Below, one piece after another: positions 1 to 8,857 of a stretch of 64,000 bases of DNA (positions are counted from its first letter, which is position 1; each line of letters opens with the position of its first letter). Source of the stretch: Caldilineaceae bacterium. GTDB taxonomy: Bacteria > Chloroflexota > Anaerolineae > Caldilineales > Caldilineaceae. A program made the position numbers and the translations under genes. The DNA lies in contig JAPOVP010000091.1 in NCBI GenBank assembly GCA_026708085.1, positions 1 to 64,000 of the forward strand. Reading direction: 5' to 3'. The notes beneath the pieces were generated by a model. That model did not search any database and had not been told where the DNA came from. It worked only from the letters and a program-made list of their open reading frames with translations.

Positions 1-224
1 CCTCCCTTGTGCGGGGGCTCCGCCCCCGCAACGCCCCCTCTCCTACAACATGCCTAGTCGACCTGGTGTCGACATTGGTGACGGGTGCCCAACCGAAAGT
101 GTCTAGCCAGACCACGTCCCGCCAGTCCCATCGATTCCCCGTAGGCGCCTGCCCGGCGCCTGCCCTTGCACTCTCCCCAAAATCGGCAAAAAACTCCAGC
201 CACCGCTGGCACTGATCCCCCGCC
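1..224. repeat. Left copy of inverted repeat bounding the island
   Basis: This segment matches, in opposite orientation and with scattered mismatches and a small indel, the segment at 9472-9740. It begins with a GC palindrome (GCGGGGGC, TCC, GCCCCCGC) and ends with a conserved block reading CCAGCCACCGCTGGCACTGA. The 9472 copy continues about 24 bases further on its palindrome side, so this copy is probably cut by the window edge. Apparent reading frames inside it are spurious. Confidence 0.8.
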
Positions 225-307
225 CGTAGGTACCGGGACGGGCTTGATGAGATAAGGTGTCAGGGTAATCTCGCGAGAACGGGGGAGACGCTTACTTACG
301 CACGTCA

Positions 308-336
308 AACGCTCGTACGAGAGATGTACGAGCGTT
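308..336. repeat. Perfect 11-bp inverted repeat in a gene-free stretch
   Basis: Arms AACGCTCGTAC and GTACGAGCGTT are separated by 7 bases. An AT-only palindrome (AATAAATA, A, TATTTATT) follows at 369-385. Both lie in the AT-rich gene-free stretch 225-668, just inside the island-bounding repeat. They could be a terminator remnant, a recombination site or a protein-binding site. No gene was found between 225 and 668. Confidence 0.5.
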
Positions 337-668
337 CCAAGAGCGTTTACGCGAAAAAAAGAACTAAAAATAAATAATATTTATTGTGTATTTCTGTATG
401 GAGGCCACTGCACCTGGACCGTCTTGGCGGGACAGCTATTCGTTTTGCTGCTTTCGAACGCTCCAGCGCACAACGGAGCTTGTAGGCCGCCGTGTGTCGC
501 TCCCGTTTCTTGACCATCGTTCTGCACCTCCACAGGCTTGTTGAATTGCTCCATTATATACCTTAGATTGTGGTCCAGTTTCTGGGGCCCACTTCACCAC
601 TCGACTCCAGAAGGCCTGTAGATGGGATAAGGTTTGTGCTCTGCGGTCAACGTCGCCATGTCAATTTG

Positions 669-1589
669 CTATCGTCTTGATCTTACCTGCCAAGGCCCGC
701 CCCCGGGCCAGTACAGGTCGAAAGTCTCGTCCGCCAGAATGCTGGTGTACACAGGACCCAGAAAGGATTGCACGCGGCTGCCGACTTCCTCGAAGTCATC
801 GGGCGGGGCGTGCAACAATTCATCCCGGCGGCCATAGTCCCGCCACCACCTATGCTGTTCTGAGTTCGAGTAGAATGCCGGCGACAGAGCTTCAGGCATC
901 TCCGCGGGAAGGTGGGTACCGCGCCGCTCGAAACAATCGGCGACTGCCTGTTGCAGTTCGGCTCCGTCAAAGTCGAAGTTTTCGGACAACGCCCAGATGT
1001 CGTAAAAGTCCTTCATCCGGCTGTTTCTACTTCCCAACTGCACCATGGCCTCAAATTTCTCGGCAATAGTGGTTACCTGCGGATAGGCCTGCAGGAGGGG
1101 CGCGGGAACACCGTCTATCAGTGTTGGCAACTGAACCTCCTCCGGACCGGGCGTCACGACGTCACCGAAGCCGAAATCAACCCGCACGGGAATCTCAGCC
1201 CTGCCAAGAAGGGCAACAAGCCTGGCCCGCTGGCCGCCGTATCTCTGATTATCCCGGATTGACGAGACCTGGAGAGTATCGAGATCAAAGATCAGTCCGT
1301 CTTCAGGACAGGGCACCGTGCAGATCGTTGTCATCACTCTGCGAACAGCCTCTTCATCGTTCTCCCCGGTCGTCAGCAGGTCGATGTCTCGTGTAGTCCG
1401 GTGGGGTTCCTCCATCCATATACCTAGGAGAGTAGCCCCTTTCAGGATGCACGGTTCCCCGGACTTACCTAGACGGTAGAGGAACCGCTCGCAGGCGTAG
1501 CGGACAAGGAGCAGTCCAAATTTAGTCCTATCGCTGTCTACCTTGTTGAGTAGACGTGCCATCACCGAGGCAGAGACGTTTGATGTCAC
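669..1589 (-). CDS. abiEii: AbiEii/AbiGii family nucleotidyltransferase toxin
   Basis: This 306-aa protein resembles AbiEii-type toxins, DNA polymerase beta-like nucleotidyltransferases that block growth and abort phage infection. The nucleotidyltransferase core is visible: KGATLL around residues 50-55, then TRDIDLL around 66-72 with the acidic DxD pair, VRVDFG around 135-140, and the family-typical EKFEAMV and RMKDFYDIW between residues 177 and 199. The start is GTG at 1589, overlapping the stop of the upstream antitoxin gene as GTGA, which implies translational coupling. Its role as the toxin of a type IV-like pair is family knowledge; activity of this copy is inferred. Confidence 0.88.
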   Translation of the reverse strand: MTSNVSASVMARLLNKVDSDRTKFGLLLVRYACERFLYRLGKSGEPCILKGATLLGIWMEEPHRTTRDIDLLTTGENDEEAVRRVMTTICTVPCPEDGLIFDLDTLQVSSIRDNQRYGGQRARLVALLGRAEIPVRVDFGFGDVVTPGPEEVQLPTLIDGVPAPLLQAYPQVTTIAEKFEAMVQLGSRNSRMKDFYDIWALSENFDFDGAELQQAVADCFERRGTHLPAEMPEALSPAFYSNSEQHRWWRDYGRRDELLHAPPDDFEEVGSRVQSFLGPVYTSILADETFDLYWPGGGPWQVRSRR

Positions 1590-2188
1590 AAAATTCCTGA
1601 GTCCAGTATGGCTCTGAGGCTGCGCGAGGGCAACTCCTCAAGCGTGCGCCTCAGAGCCGCCGTGGTCACCTTCCCGTCCTGCAGCGCCTCCCGCAGCGCC
1701 TCCAGCGCCGCCTCTCTCCCGATCAGTCGCTGGAACCGGAAACAGTCGACGACGGTGCGGGCCGGTGACGTGATGCGAGCCGGCACACCTTCGAATTTCG
1801 TCTCCTGGACGCCATAGGTCCAGGCCGCACCGCTGAAACGGATCAGACGAACCCCCATATCAGTCAGCGCAGGTGGCCTTGCCTTGTATGGAATGGCGAT
1901 CCAGACCTGGTGCGGAAGCTGTGTGCCGATCTCGTGTACCTGTAGCGCCGAAAGAAGGCAGACGATCGCGTTGGGAACGCGGGCACAGACAAAGGCTATC
2001 GAGTGACCTTCGGTAGGCTCTGCCGCGGCAAGCCGGTAGAGGCCCCAGCCGACGCGCTCGACAGCTTCCTCCCTCTCAAGTTGGCGCAGTCTGTGGTAGG
2101 GAATTCCCAGCGGCTCCAGCTGGCTGGGACGGAAGAAGCTGCCGATGCCGGCGTCGTGAAGGATCTCCTCATTGAGTTCGACGGTCAT
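1586..2188 (-). CDS. abiEi: AbiEi family antitoxin / winged-helix regulator
   Basis: This 200-aa protein directly precedes and overlaps the AbiEii gene. Its N-terminal 60 residues look like the AbiEi winged helix, with a FFRPSQLEPLGIPYHRLRQL helix-turn-helix stretch followed by VERVGWGLYRL. The rest has the usual AbiEi layout, including FVCARVPNAIVCLLSALQVHEI and SPARTVVDCFRF. Family members neutralise AbiEii and repress their own operon by binding inverted repeats. A perfect inverted repeat lies 72 bases upstream, at 2260-2300. The Shine-Dalgarno sequence is weak. Confidence 0.87.
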   Translation of the reverse strand: MTVELNEEILHDAGIGSFFRPSQLEPLGIPYHRLRQLEREEAVERVGWGLYRLAAAEPTEGHSIAFVCARVPNAIVCLLSALQVHEIGTQLPHQVWIAIPYKARPPALTDMGVRLIRFSGAAWTYGVQETKFEGVPARITSPARTVVDCFRFQRLIGREAALEALREALQDGKVTTAALRRTLEELPSRSLRAILDSGIL

Positions 2189-2259
2189 TGCGCGTCACGC
2201 CTTTCGGCCCCCCTGTGATGGTAAGAGCCGATATTGTACAAGACCGCAATGCCGTTGTC

Positions 2260-2300
2260 AAAAAAGGTCGGTATGTTACACTACTATACCGACCTTTTTT
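2260..2300. terminator. 15-bp perfect inverted repeat: hsdM terminator and possible AbiEi operator
   Basis: Arms AAAAAAGGTCGGTAT and ATACCGACCTTTTTT flank an 11-base loop. The outer T/A runs make it an intrinsic terminator on either strand, 20 bases past the hsdM stop at 2320. It is also the only strong dyad in front of abiEi and contains paired GGTCGGTAT half-sites, so it may double as the operator for AbiEi autoregulation. Confidence 0.75.
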
Positions 2301-2319
2301 GAGTCCTGTGATGCAGGAA

Positions 2320-4440
2320 TCAGTGTACAGTTGCCGTGGCCGTCATTTCACTCAGCAACCGAACGATATCCTCTTCAATCTCCCGAATGTCGCTATCGAT
2401 CTCTTCCAGCGCGCGCGGCGGGTCATACCGGTAGAAGTAGCGGTTGAAATTGATCTCGTAGCCAACGACGCCCACCTGCCCTTCCCTGGCGTCGCGCTTG
2501 GACTCGTCGATCCAGGCATCGGGGAGGTGGGGCGCGACCTCCCGTGCGAAGAAGGTGTTCACATCCTCCGCCAACGGCACGCGCTCCGTGTCGCGCAGAT
2601 CGGGGTCCGGCTCTGGGCTGCCGTCCCGCTTCCGGCAGATGGCCGCGCTTTCATCGCGTTCGGAAAGCGCGGCCAGTATCGCCTTCCTCACCGGGGCAGA
2701 CAGCTTGAGTCCGGCGGCCTTGACTGCGCGGTCGAGCTTTTCCTCAAAGTCTGCCCTGTCGTGCATCTTCGTGTCCGGCAGGTTTTCCAGCAGATCAATA
2801 ATCTCTTCCTGAAGCCTTCGGCCCTCCGTTTCCTCCTCAACAGCTGCCTGGCCGCGCTTCCTTGACTTGGCTAGGTTCTGAAAAGCCCGCTCCTCCTTGA
2901 CGCGAGCGACACGCTCTGCGGTTGCCTGGAAGTTGAGCCGCAGCGGCCTCTCCACGGTGATCTTGCGGAAGCCAAAGTGCGACGCGGGGAAGATGCGGCT
3001 CACCACCGTTTCTTCCTGCTTGCCCTCTTTGGTGACCGTACGGGTGTCGCCGTCGCGGTAGTCCTCGCGTATTTTCAGGATGTCCCGCGCCTTTTCCGGT
3101 GGAATCTCACGGCGCTTGTCACCCAGGCTGCGAGGCATCAGCTCCCAGAAGGACGAGGCGTCGATCAGTTGCACCTTGCCCTGGCGCTCCGGGGCCTTAC
3201 GATTGCTGAGAAGCCAAACATAGGTGGCGATGCCCGTGTTGTAGAAGAGCTGCTCCGGCAATGCGATCAAAGCCTCCAGCAGATCGTTTTCGAAGATGTA
3301 ACGACGTATCTCACTTTCACCGCTCCCCGCATCCCCGGTGAACAGAGGCGATCCGTTCATGATTATGGCAATGCGCGACCCCTCCCCCTGCGGCTCTCTG
3401 GCGCGGGCGAGCATGTGCAGCAGGAAGAGAAGCTGTCCGTCGCTGCTGCGCGGCAGACCGGGGCCAAACCTGCCCGCCGCGCCGCGCGCGTGTTCATCCC
3501 GTACCGAGCGCTCGTCCCGTTTCCAGTCCTTTCCGTAAGGCGGATTTGCGATCAGGTAGTCGAAGGTCATTGCCGCGTGCCGGTCATTGGAAAGCGTGCT
3601 CCCGAAGACGATGTTGTCGGCGTCGCGGCCTGACGGGTCTTTCATAAACAGGTCGGACTTGGAAACCGCCCAGGTCTCCGGATTCACTTCCTGGCCGTAG
3701 AGAAAAATCTGGGCGTGTCGGTTGATGGGGTCTGCCAGGAGGTTGCCGTTCTCGCGATAACCGGCGGTGATGCGCTCCTTCGCAATGGTCAGCATTCCTC
3801 CCGAGCCGCAGCACGGGTCATATACGGTGCGCACAATTCCCGGGACGTTGATGCTGTCTTCGTCCCCCGCAAGCATCAGGTCGACCATCAGGTAAACGAC
3901 GTCGCGGGGGGTGAAGTGCTCACCCGGGTTTTCGTTCAGCGCTTCGTTAAATCTGCGGATCAACTCCTCGAAAATGGTGCCCATTGCAGCGTTGTCGACG
4001 TTGTCGGGGTGGAGGTCGACGCTCCCGAACCTCTCCAGCACCTGGAACAGAAGGCCCGCTTCGTCGAGCTTGCTGATGGTGTTGTCGAAATCGAATCGTT
4101 CCAGGACCTCGCGCATGTTGTGGCTGAAGCCGGCGATGTAGTTTCTCAGGTTGGCGGCCGCGTTGGGCGCGTCGGCCAGCAGCCGTTCAAAGTCGTAGCG
4201 GGACGTGTTGTAAAAAGCGAATCCGGATGCACGGCAAAGTTGACTGTCGAGGTTGTCCAGCCTTCCTCGAAACTCGGCCTGCCGGTCAAGCACGGTCCCT
4301 TTTGTCGGCGCCAACACGCAGTCCAGCCGCCGCAGTACGGTCAGCGGCAGGACGACGTCCTGGTACTTGCCCCGCTTGAAGGTATCGCGTATGAGGTTGG
4401 CTACATCCCAAATGAAGCTGACGATCTCTCTGTGGTTCAT
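2320..4440 (-). CDS. hsdM: Type I restriction-modification system methylase subunit (N6-adenine)
   Basis: This 706-aa HsdM would methylate adenine within a bipartite site when complexed with a specificity subunit. The sequence shows an N-terminal HsdM helical domain, EHFTPRDVV near residue 175, the AdoMet-binding DPCCGSGG at about 208-215 and the catalytic NPPYGKDW at about 299-306. The long C-terminal part, with GYEINFNRYFYRYDPPR, is typical of the 700-aa HsdM subgroup. The ATG at 4440 (MNHREIVSF) fits the family; an in-frame ATG at 4563 would add an unrelated 41-residue leader. No hsdS or hsdR is present between here and the window start, where they would be expected, so it looks orphaned. 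Confidence 0.92.
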   Translation of the reverse strand: MNHREIVSFIWDVANLIRDTFKRGKYQDVVLPLTVLRRLDCVLAPTKGTVLDRQAEFRGRLDNLDSQLCRASGFAFYNTSRYDFERLLADAPNAAANLRNYIAGFSHNMREVLERFDFDNTISKLDEAGLLFQVLERFGSVDLHPDNVDNAAMGTIFEELIRRFNEALNENPGEHFTPRDVVYLMVDLMLAGDEDSINVPGIVRTVYDPCCGSGGMLTIAKERITAGYRENGNLLADPINRHAQIFLYGQEVNPETWAVSKSDLFMKDPSGRDADNIVFGSTLSNDRHAAMTFDYLIANPPYGKDWKRDERSVRDEHARGAAGRFGPGLPRSSDGQLLFLLHMLARAREPQGEGSRIAIIMNGSPLFTGDAGSGESEIRRYIFENDLLEALIALPEQLFYNTGIATYVWLLSNRKAPERQGKVQLIDASSFWELMPRSLGDKRREIPPEKARDILKIREDYRDGDTRTVTKEGKQEETVVSRIFPASHFGFRKITVERPLRLNFQATAERVARVKEERAFQNLAKSRKRGQAAVEEETEGRRLQEEIIDLLENLPDTKMHDRADFEEKLDRAVKAAGLKLSAPVRKAILAALSERDESAAICRKRDGSPEPDPDLRDTERVPLAEDVNTFFAREVAPHLPDAWIDESKRDAREGQVGVVGYEINFNRYFYRYDPPRALEEIDSDIREIEEDIVRLLSEMTATATVH

Positions 4441-4675
4441 GGTTCCAGCACCTGGATTCTGTGATTTCAGGTCATGCCCCGATGCCAAGATTGGCGCGTG
4501 TTGCCGCTCCGGCACGAAGGGCCAGTATACTGCAAGGCTAAAGCAGGGCCGAAAAAACGTCAATGCGCAAGGGGATGCAGTTGCCCTGACATCAGCAGGT
4601 TAAGAGTGGCGGATGATCGTCTGGTGTATAATCTACACAGACTGAACGGTAAAGAGTCGAGGTTAATCGATTACA
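4441..4675. promoter_or_regulatory. Divergent intergenic region with -10-like element
   Basis: This region lies between the divergent hsdM and 4676 genes. A perfect TATAAT sits at 4627-4632, inside a short dyad GTGTA-TAATC-TACAC (4625-4639), 44 bases before the plus-strand ATG. No convincing -35 box is seen at the right distance, so a regulator-dependent promoter is possible. Confidence 0.4.
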
Positions 4676-5188
4676 ATGGCAGATGAGTTGCTACCGCAAT
4701 GGACCGGCGAAAGGTCTCTACCTCCGGTTCGTTTGACTCCAGAACAAGAGGAGCTTTGCAGGCGCATGGACGAGCTCTACGATCCATATGACTTGCACGT
4801 GAGACCGTCGAATAGGTTCCGCGGCGCGGTTTTTGCCAGTAGAGCAGAGTGCCAGAGCAATCCCGACTGGATCGCTCAAGCCGCCCACTCCTTGCGTGAG
4901 ATCCTTTATCCTATCTGGAGCCCTGAGTATAAAGAGATAGTCGACAAAAAGAAAACAGTATTTGAGAAATACGGCTCCGTGTCTGTTGATGACCGCTCAA
5001 TCGATGCAGTAGGGAGCGTATATGGCAGATTGAGCGATCTGGCTCATCATGATCGCAATGCATCCACACGTTCAGACTATGAGCAGCTATTGGCCGAGTT
5101 TGAGATGGCCATGCGACAGGCATTGACTCGACAACTTGACCTGCACAGAGAGATTGACGGGCTAGTGAGCAGCGGGCCGCCTCAGTAA
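4676..5188 (+). CDS. Hypothetical protein (170 aa), partner of the 985-aa protein
   Basis: No family was recognised. The protein is soluble and largely helical, with AQAAHSLREILYPI near residues 61-74 and YGRLSDLAHHDR near 117-128, followed by a helical C-terminus (LLAEFEMAMRQALTRQL). The spaced R and H residues loosely recall HEPN-type defence proteins, but this is only an impression. It is followed after 27 bases by the 985-aa gene on the same strand, suggesting co-translation. Its divergent position next to hsdM inside the repeat-bounded island supports a defence role by context only. Confidence 0.75.
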   Translation: MADELLPQWTGERSLPPVRLTPEQEELCRRMDELYDPYDLHVRPSNRFRGAVFASRAECQSNPDWIAQAAHSLREILYPIWSPEYKEIVDKKKTVFEKYGSVSVDDRSIDAVGSVYGRLSDLAHHDRNASTRSDYEQLLAEFEMAMRQALTRQLDLHREIDGLVSSGPPQ

Positions 5189-5215
5189 GGTGCAGAATAG
5201 CTTGGGGAGTAAGCT

Positions 5216-8173
5216 ATGTCTACAAGTGCCCCACTAACATCGGAAAAAGAGCGTATTCAGGAACTCCTTCAGATGAACCTGGATGCGCGGCGTTATTTCT
5301 TCCACAAGGCCGACGAGCGCTGGCTGGACTGGCTGTGGCGGAACGGATTTCTGAATGTCTTTGAGGAAGAAGAGACTTCCCACGACGGGTTCAGAACGCC
5401 GGAGTTTGGCTACCTCTTGCGCATGGCGGAAAAATGTCCGGCGCAGGTTGTGGATATCATGCTTGCGATTCCGATATCCTCGGATACGCGGAGCCAGGAG
5501 GTTGTGTACGCCTTCTCGCGGATTTGCGGTGCCCTGCCGGCAGATCAGTTGGCGCGAATGATTGACAAGATCAGGACCGAGAAGTGGGTACTACTGCTTG
5601 ATGGCGTATACAACCTTTCGGGTTTCGCATATGAGGAGATGCTCAGTACCCTTGCGGGCTCCAAAGACTTTGAGAGCTTCCTCCTCCTTGCAGAGGCCGT
5701 GCTGGCCGTGCGTCCTGGAGAGGGGACGGGCCATGTGGCCACCTATCGCGCAAGTCCGTTCTATTTGGACGATCTCGCCCGCACGAAGCTTTTCGAACAG
5801 TTGGCTGCCGTGGGCACCGAGTACGTGGCGCGCGCGCTGGTGCTGACGACAAGCAGACTGGCTGAGATCATAGCCGCGTCCGGCCTGTTTCTACTTGCAG
5901 AGGTGGATTTCTTTACTTTGGAACCGGGCCAGTCGGAAGCATGGGAGTGGGAGGCGGATGTACGCGAACTGGCGGCCGCCGCCAAGACGCTGGCGGTTCG
6001 TCTGATCGGGGAACGGTGCGCCGAGTCAGACGATGTCAGAAGAATTTACAAAGAACATCTGGCCTCTTTGCCGGAGAGCCGCGTGATGCGGCGTTTCCGG
6101 CTTTATGTTCTGAGCCTGTGCCCGGAAGCTTTCAAGGATGAGCTCAAAGGCGCCTTTTTTCAACTGTTTGAAGTTGAGGATTATCGTGAAATTGCCTCGG
6201 GCGCTGAATACGAGAAGGCTTTGCAAACGGGATTTTCCGTGTTGTCTGACAATGGCAAGCAGGAATACGTGCAGCGGGTTATTCGGAAGTTCAGCCAGCC
6301 ACACGAATACAGAATACACAAGGGCTCACACATACTTTCCATGATTTTGCCCTATCTCAACGAGAACCCTGTGCTGAAAAAGAGGGTGGACGAAGCGGGC
6401 TTCCATCTTGATCCGGATTATGAGCCGCAACCAAGCATCATTGAGAGGGAAGGCGGATTCATATCGCCGCGCGGCCCAATTCAAAAAGAAGAATTCCGGC
6501 GTCTAACCGTCGTCGAGATTGCCGGGAACCTCCGCCAGGCGTGGACGCCGGAGGAACTACACGCGCAGAACAGTCAAGCTGACTTTTTCAGTCCATTAAA
6601 TGCTCAAGGCATGGGGGATCTCCTGAAAGGCGACATCCCCGAACGGCTGGCCGAGTACGTAGAGAGCGCCGGTCTGTTCTTCGAGCGCGGGGTACTTGAT
6701 CAACACTATACCTACACATATCTGACGGGGCTCCAGGAAGCGATAAAGAATGATAGAGCGGCCGCGTCAGAGGTCGAATGGGACGGCGTGATCGAACTGT
6801 TCACTACCATGACGAACTCTGACGCGAGCGACCGGCTTGAGAGAGGACCACGGGAGCTTACCGGATTGTACGCATCTTCCTGGCTTGCCAACTGGGACGC
6901 GGTTTACTCGGCAATGGCCGATGTGCTGCGCGAGCTGCTTACCGAACAGGATGGTTGGACGCCGGTTGATTTCGGCAGACATCGCGACCGCATACTGGCG
7001 ATTACAGGCTATCTGCTGTCATACCCCGATCCGTCCCAGGCAGACGAACAGGTCGAAACCGCGCCGTCCCTAACTGAATCGTCCAACGAAACGAACTACA
7101 GCGTCATCGATCCTTTCACGATGGCTATCAACTCCGTGCGCGGCAGGGCTTTCCAGGCATTTGTGCAGTTTGTCTTTCAGGACGGCAGAAAGTTCAATGA
7201 AGACATCGAAGAACAGATTTCTGATGAAGTCAAAACGTTGTACGAGAACGTGTTGCGGAAAGAAAACACACGTGCGCTTAAGTTTATGTACGGACATTAC
7301 CTACCGAGTTTCTATTTCCGAGACAGGGCTTGGATTCGAAAGCTTCTGCCGCGCATCTTCCCTCAAGAGCCAGCCCAGAGGCATCTTTACACATCGGCGT
7401 GGGAGGGCTATCTTGCAAGGAATCTCTACGAAGAAATGTTTCTCGATCCCGTATTCCAGAATCTGTATCAACGGGCGCTGGACCTAAGAGAGAACGATTT
7501 CCCTCGTCAGCAGAGACATTTCAAGAGTCCCGATGAAGGACTTGCGCAGCATCTTGCGCTTGCCTTCATGCACTACGAAGAGTTCGGGTTCGATCATCAA
7601 CTATTTGAGGCGTTCTGGAAGAACGACAGTCCGAAACAACATGCGCACTTTGTCAATTTTATCGGGCGCTCATTCATATCCCGAGATCAAGCCGAAGAGT
7701 CCTTTGAGTTCAGCCGGGAGGTCAAGGGCCGGTTGCGGGAACTCTGGGACCGGCTGCTACAGAATGATGAAGAGCGGGAAGTGTACATGGAATTCGGCTT
7801 CTGGATCAACCTGGACAGAGGGATTTTCGAGCCTGGCTGGCTTGCGCGGCGAGTGAAGGAGACCCTTGAAAAGGCGGACGGATTTTTAAAGTGGGATAAT
7901 GAACTCGTGAAGGCGAGCCCGCGGCTGGCGCAAGCGGCGCCAGAGGATACGCTTGAGATTGCCCGGCTGTATCTGCATGAAGGGGGCGTTCGCGGCAAAA
8001 ATCAGCGAGTAATGTGGCTTTGGGAGTCGGACAATCCGTGGATCGAAGCATTGGAGATACTGCAAAGCCATCCCAGTACGAAGGGTGGAACGGAGGGTCT
8101 GATCCACTTGCTGGTTGGCGAGGGCGAGGGAGCGTTCTGGCCGTTGAAGCCGATACTGGGTGAGAGTGCATAG
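5216..8173 (+). CDS. Large hypothetical helical-repeat protein (985 aa)
   Basis: No enzymatic motif, signal peptide or membrane segment is visible. The protein is rich in Leu, Glu, Arg and Trp and appears wholly alpha-helical, consistent with a solenoid or scaffold. The N-terminus (WLDWLWRNGFLN, then GFRTPEFGYLLRMAEKCPAQV) has the look of N-terminal modules seen in other large uncharacterised bacterial proteins, from memory and without a search. The start ATG at 5216 follows GGGGAG at a suitable distance. Together with the 170-aa gene it forms a two-gene unit in the defence island; base composition is less GC-rich than in the core region. Confidence 0.8.
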   Translation: MSTSAPLTSEKERIQELLQMNLDARRYFFHKADERWLDWLWRNGFLNVFEEEETSHDGFRTPEFGYLLRMAEKCPAQVVDIMLAIPISSDTRSQEVVYAFSRICGALPADQLARMIDKIRTEKWVLLLDGVYNLSGFAYEEMLSTLAGSKDFESFLLLAEAVLAVRPGEGTGHVATYRASPFYLDDLARTKLFEQLAAVGTEYVARALVLTTSRLAEIIAASGLFLLAEVDFFTLEPGQSEAWEWEADVRELAAAAKTLAVRLIGERCAESDDVRRIYKEHLASLPESRVMRRFRLYVLSLCPEAFKDELKGAFFQLFEVEDYREIASGAEYEKALQTGFSVLSDNGKQEYVQRVIRKFSQPHEYRIHKGSHILSMILPYLNENPVLKKRVDEAGFHLDPDYEPQPSIIEREGGFISPRGPIQKEEFRRLTVVEIAGNLRQAWTPEELHAQNSQADFFSPLNAQGMGDLLKGDIPERLAEYVESAGLFFERGVLDQHYTYTYLTGLQEAIKNDRAAASEVEWDGVIELFTTMTNSDASDRLERGPRELTGLYASSWLANWDAVYSAMADVLRELLTEQDGWTPVDFGRHRDRILAITGYLLSYPDPSQADEQVETAPSLTESSNETNYSVIDPFTMAINSVRGRAFQAFVQFVFQDGRKFNEDIEEQISDEVKTLYENVLRKENTRALKFMYGHYLPSFYFRDRAWIRKLLPRIFPQEPAQRHLYTSAWEGYLARNLYEEMFLDPVFQNLYQRALDLRENDFPRQQRHFKSPDEGLAQHLALAFMHYEEFGFDHQLFEAFWKNDSPKQHAHFVNFIGRSFISRDQAEESFEFSREVKGRLRELWDRLLQNDEEREVYMEFGFWINLDRGIFEPGWLARRVKETLEKADGFLKWDNELVKASPRLAQAAPEDTLEIARLYLHEGGVRGKNQRVMWLWESDNPWIEALEILQSHPSTKGGTEGLIHLLVGEGEGAFWPLKPILGESA

Positions 8174-8342
8174 CATTCCAAGTTGGCCCAGGCGGCAGAC
8201 CGCTGCTTCACGAACGCCAAGCGCTCAGATTTACGCAGGGTTCTGCCTTTTCCAATTCTTCGAGGAAAGTCCTCGCTGGTCGATCAGAGATTCGTTTTTC
8301 GGTAAGCGCTTCCAGAATCTCCTCCGACGCCGCCTCCGTCTA

Positions 8343-8383
8343 CTTCCCGGGCATCCTCAAGTATGTCGAGGATGCCCGGGAAG
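8343..8383. terminator. 16-bp perfect hairpin between convergent genes
   Basis: Arms CTTCCCGGGCATCCTC and GAGGATGCCCGGGAAG flank a 9-base loop. It lies between the ends of the plus-strand 985-aa gene and the minus-strand 151-aa gene, where a bidirectional terminator is expected. There is no T tract, so a role as a stabilising hairpin is equally possible. The rest of 8174-8401 holds no supported gene. Confidence 0.55.
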
Positions 8384-8401
8384 GGCGGCAGCGGTTACGC
8401 C

Positions 8402-8857
8402 TCAGTTTTTCTTCAGGAATTTCTCCACATCGCGCACAACGTCGCTTCCGGACTGGCGGGACGGCCGAGGCAGTTTTTTGCCGCGTTTGACCCTTTTGAG
8501 AGCGACGCGCATGGTTTCTATGGCAGCCAGGAGCTGCTCATCGGCGTGCAAACCCTCGTGGAAGCTCTTGAAGAAGGGGTAGTGGATGCTGTTCCTATCG
8601 ATCCTGTCGAGCGCATCCTCTCTCATCATGTTCTTCAAAGTGGCGGATAAGGAGGCGCAGACGAGCGGCAGGGGCGCATCGTCTTCCATGAAATCGATGC
8701 CGGCCATCAGCATGTTCCACAGCTGGCTTCCGATACCGCTGATGATAATGTTGTCGCGATTTGGTCCAAGCGACTGATAGAGGACGAAGGCGACGTAGTC
8801 AGGATTCGATTCTCCGGGTTGCTGTTCCCAAGGTTGCCGTTTTTTCTTGTTTTTCAT
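8402..8857 (-). CDS. Hypothetical protein (151 aa)
   Basis: No family was recognised. The N-terminus is basic (MKNKKKRQPWEQQPGE) and the body is helical, with repeated Leu/Met and a Lys/Arg-rich C-terminus (RVKRGKKLPRPSRQSGSD). The ATG at 8857 is supported by AAAGGA seven bases upstream and overlaps the stop of the 97-aa gene as ATGA, so the two are probably co-translated. It lies within the repeat-bounded island. Confidence 0.65.
   Translation of the reverse strand: MKNKKKRQPWEQQPGESNPDYVAFVLYQSLGPNRDNIIISGIGSQLWNMLMAGIDFMEDDAPLPLVCASLSATLKNMMREDALDRIDRNSIHYPFFKSFHEGLHADEQLLAAIETMRVALKRVKRGKKLPRPSRQSGSDVVRDVEKFLKKN

Noticed and set aside
54-308. Minus-strand 84-codon frame at the left end
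   Set aside because: It lies within the interspersed repeat; related frames appear in the inverted copy at 9480-9734 only because the DNA repeats.
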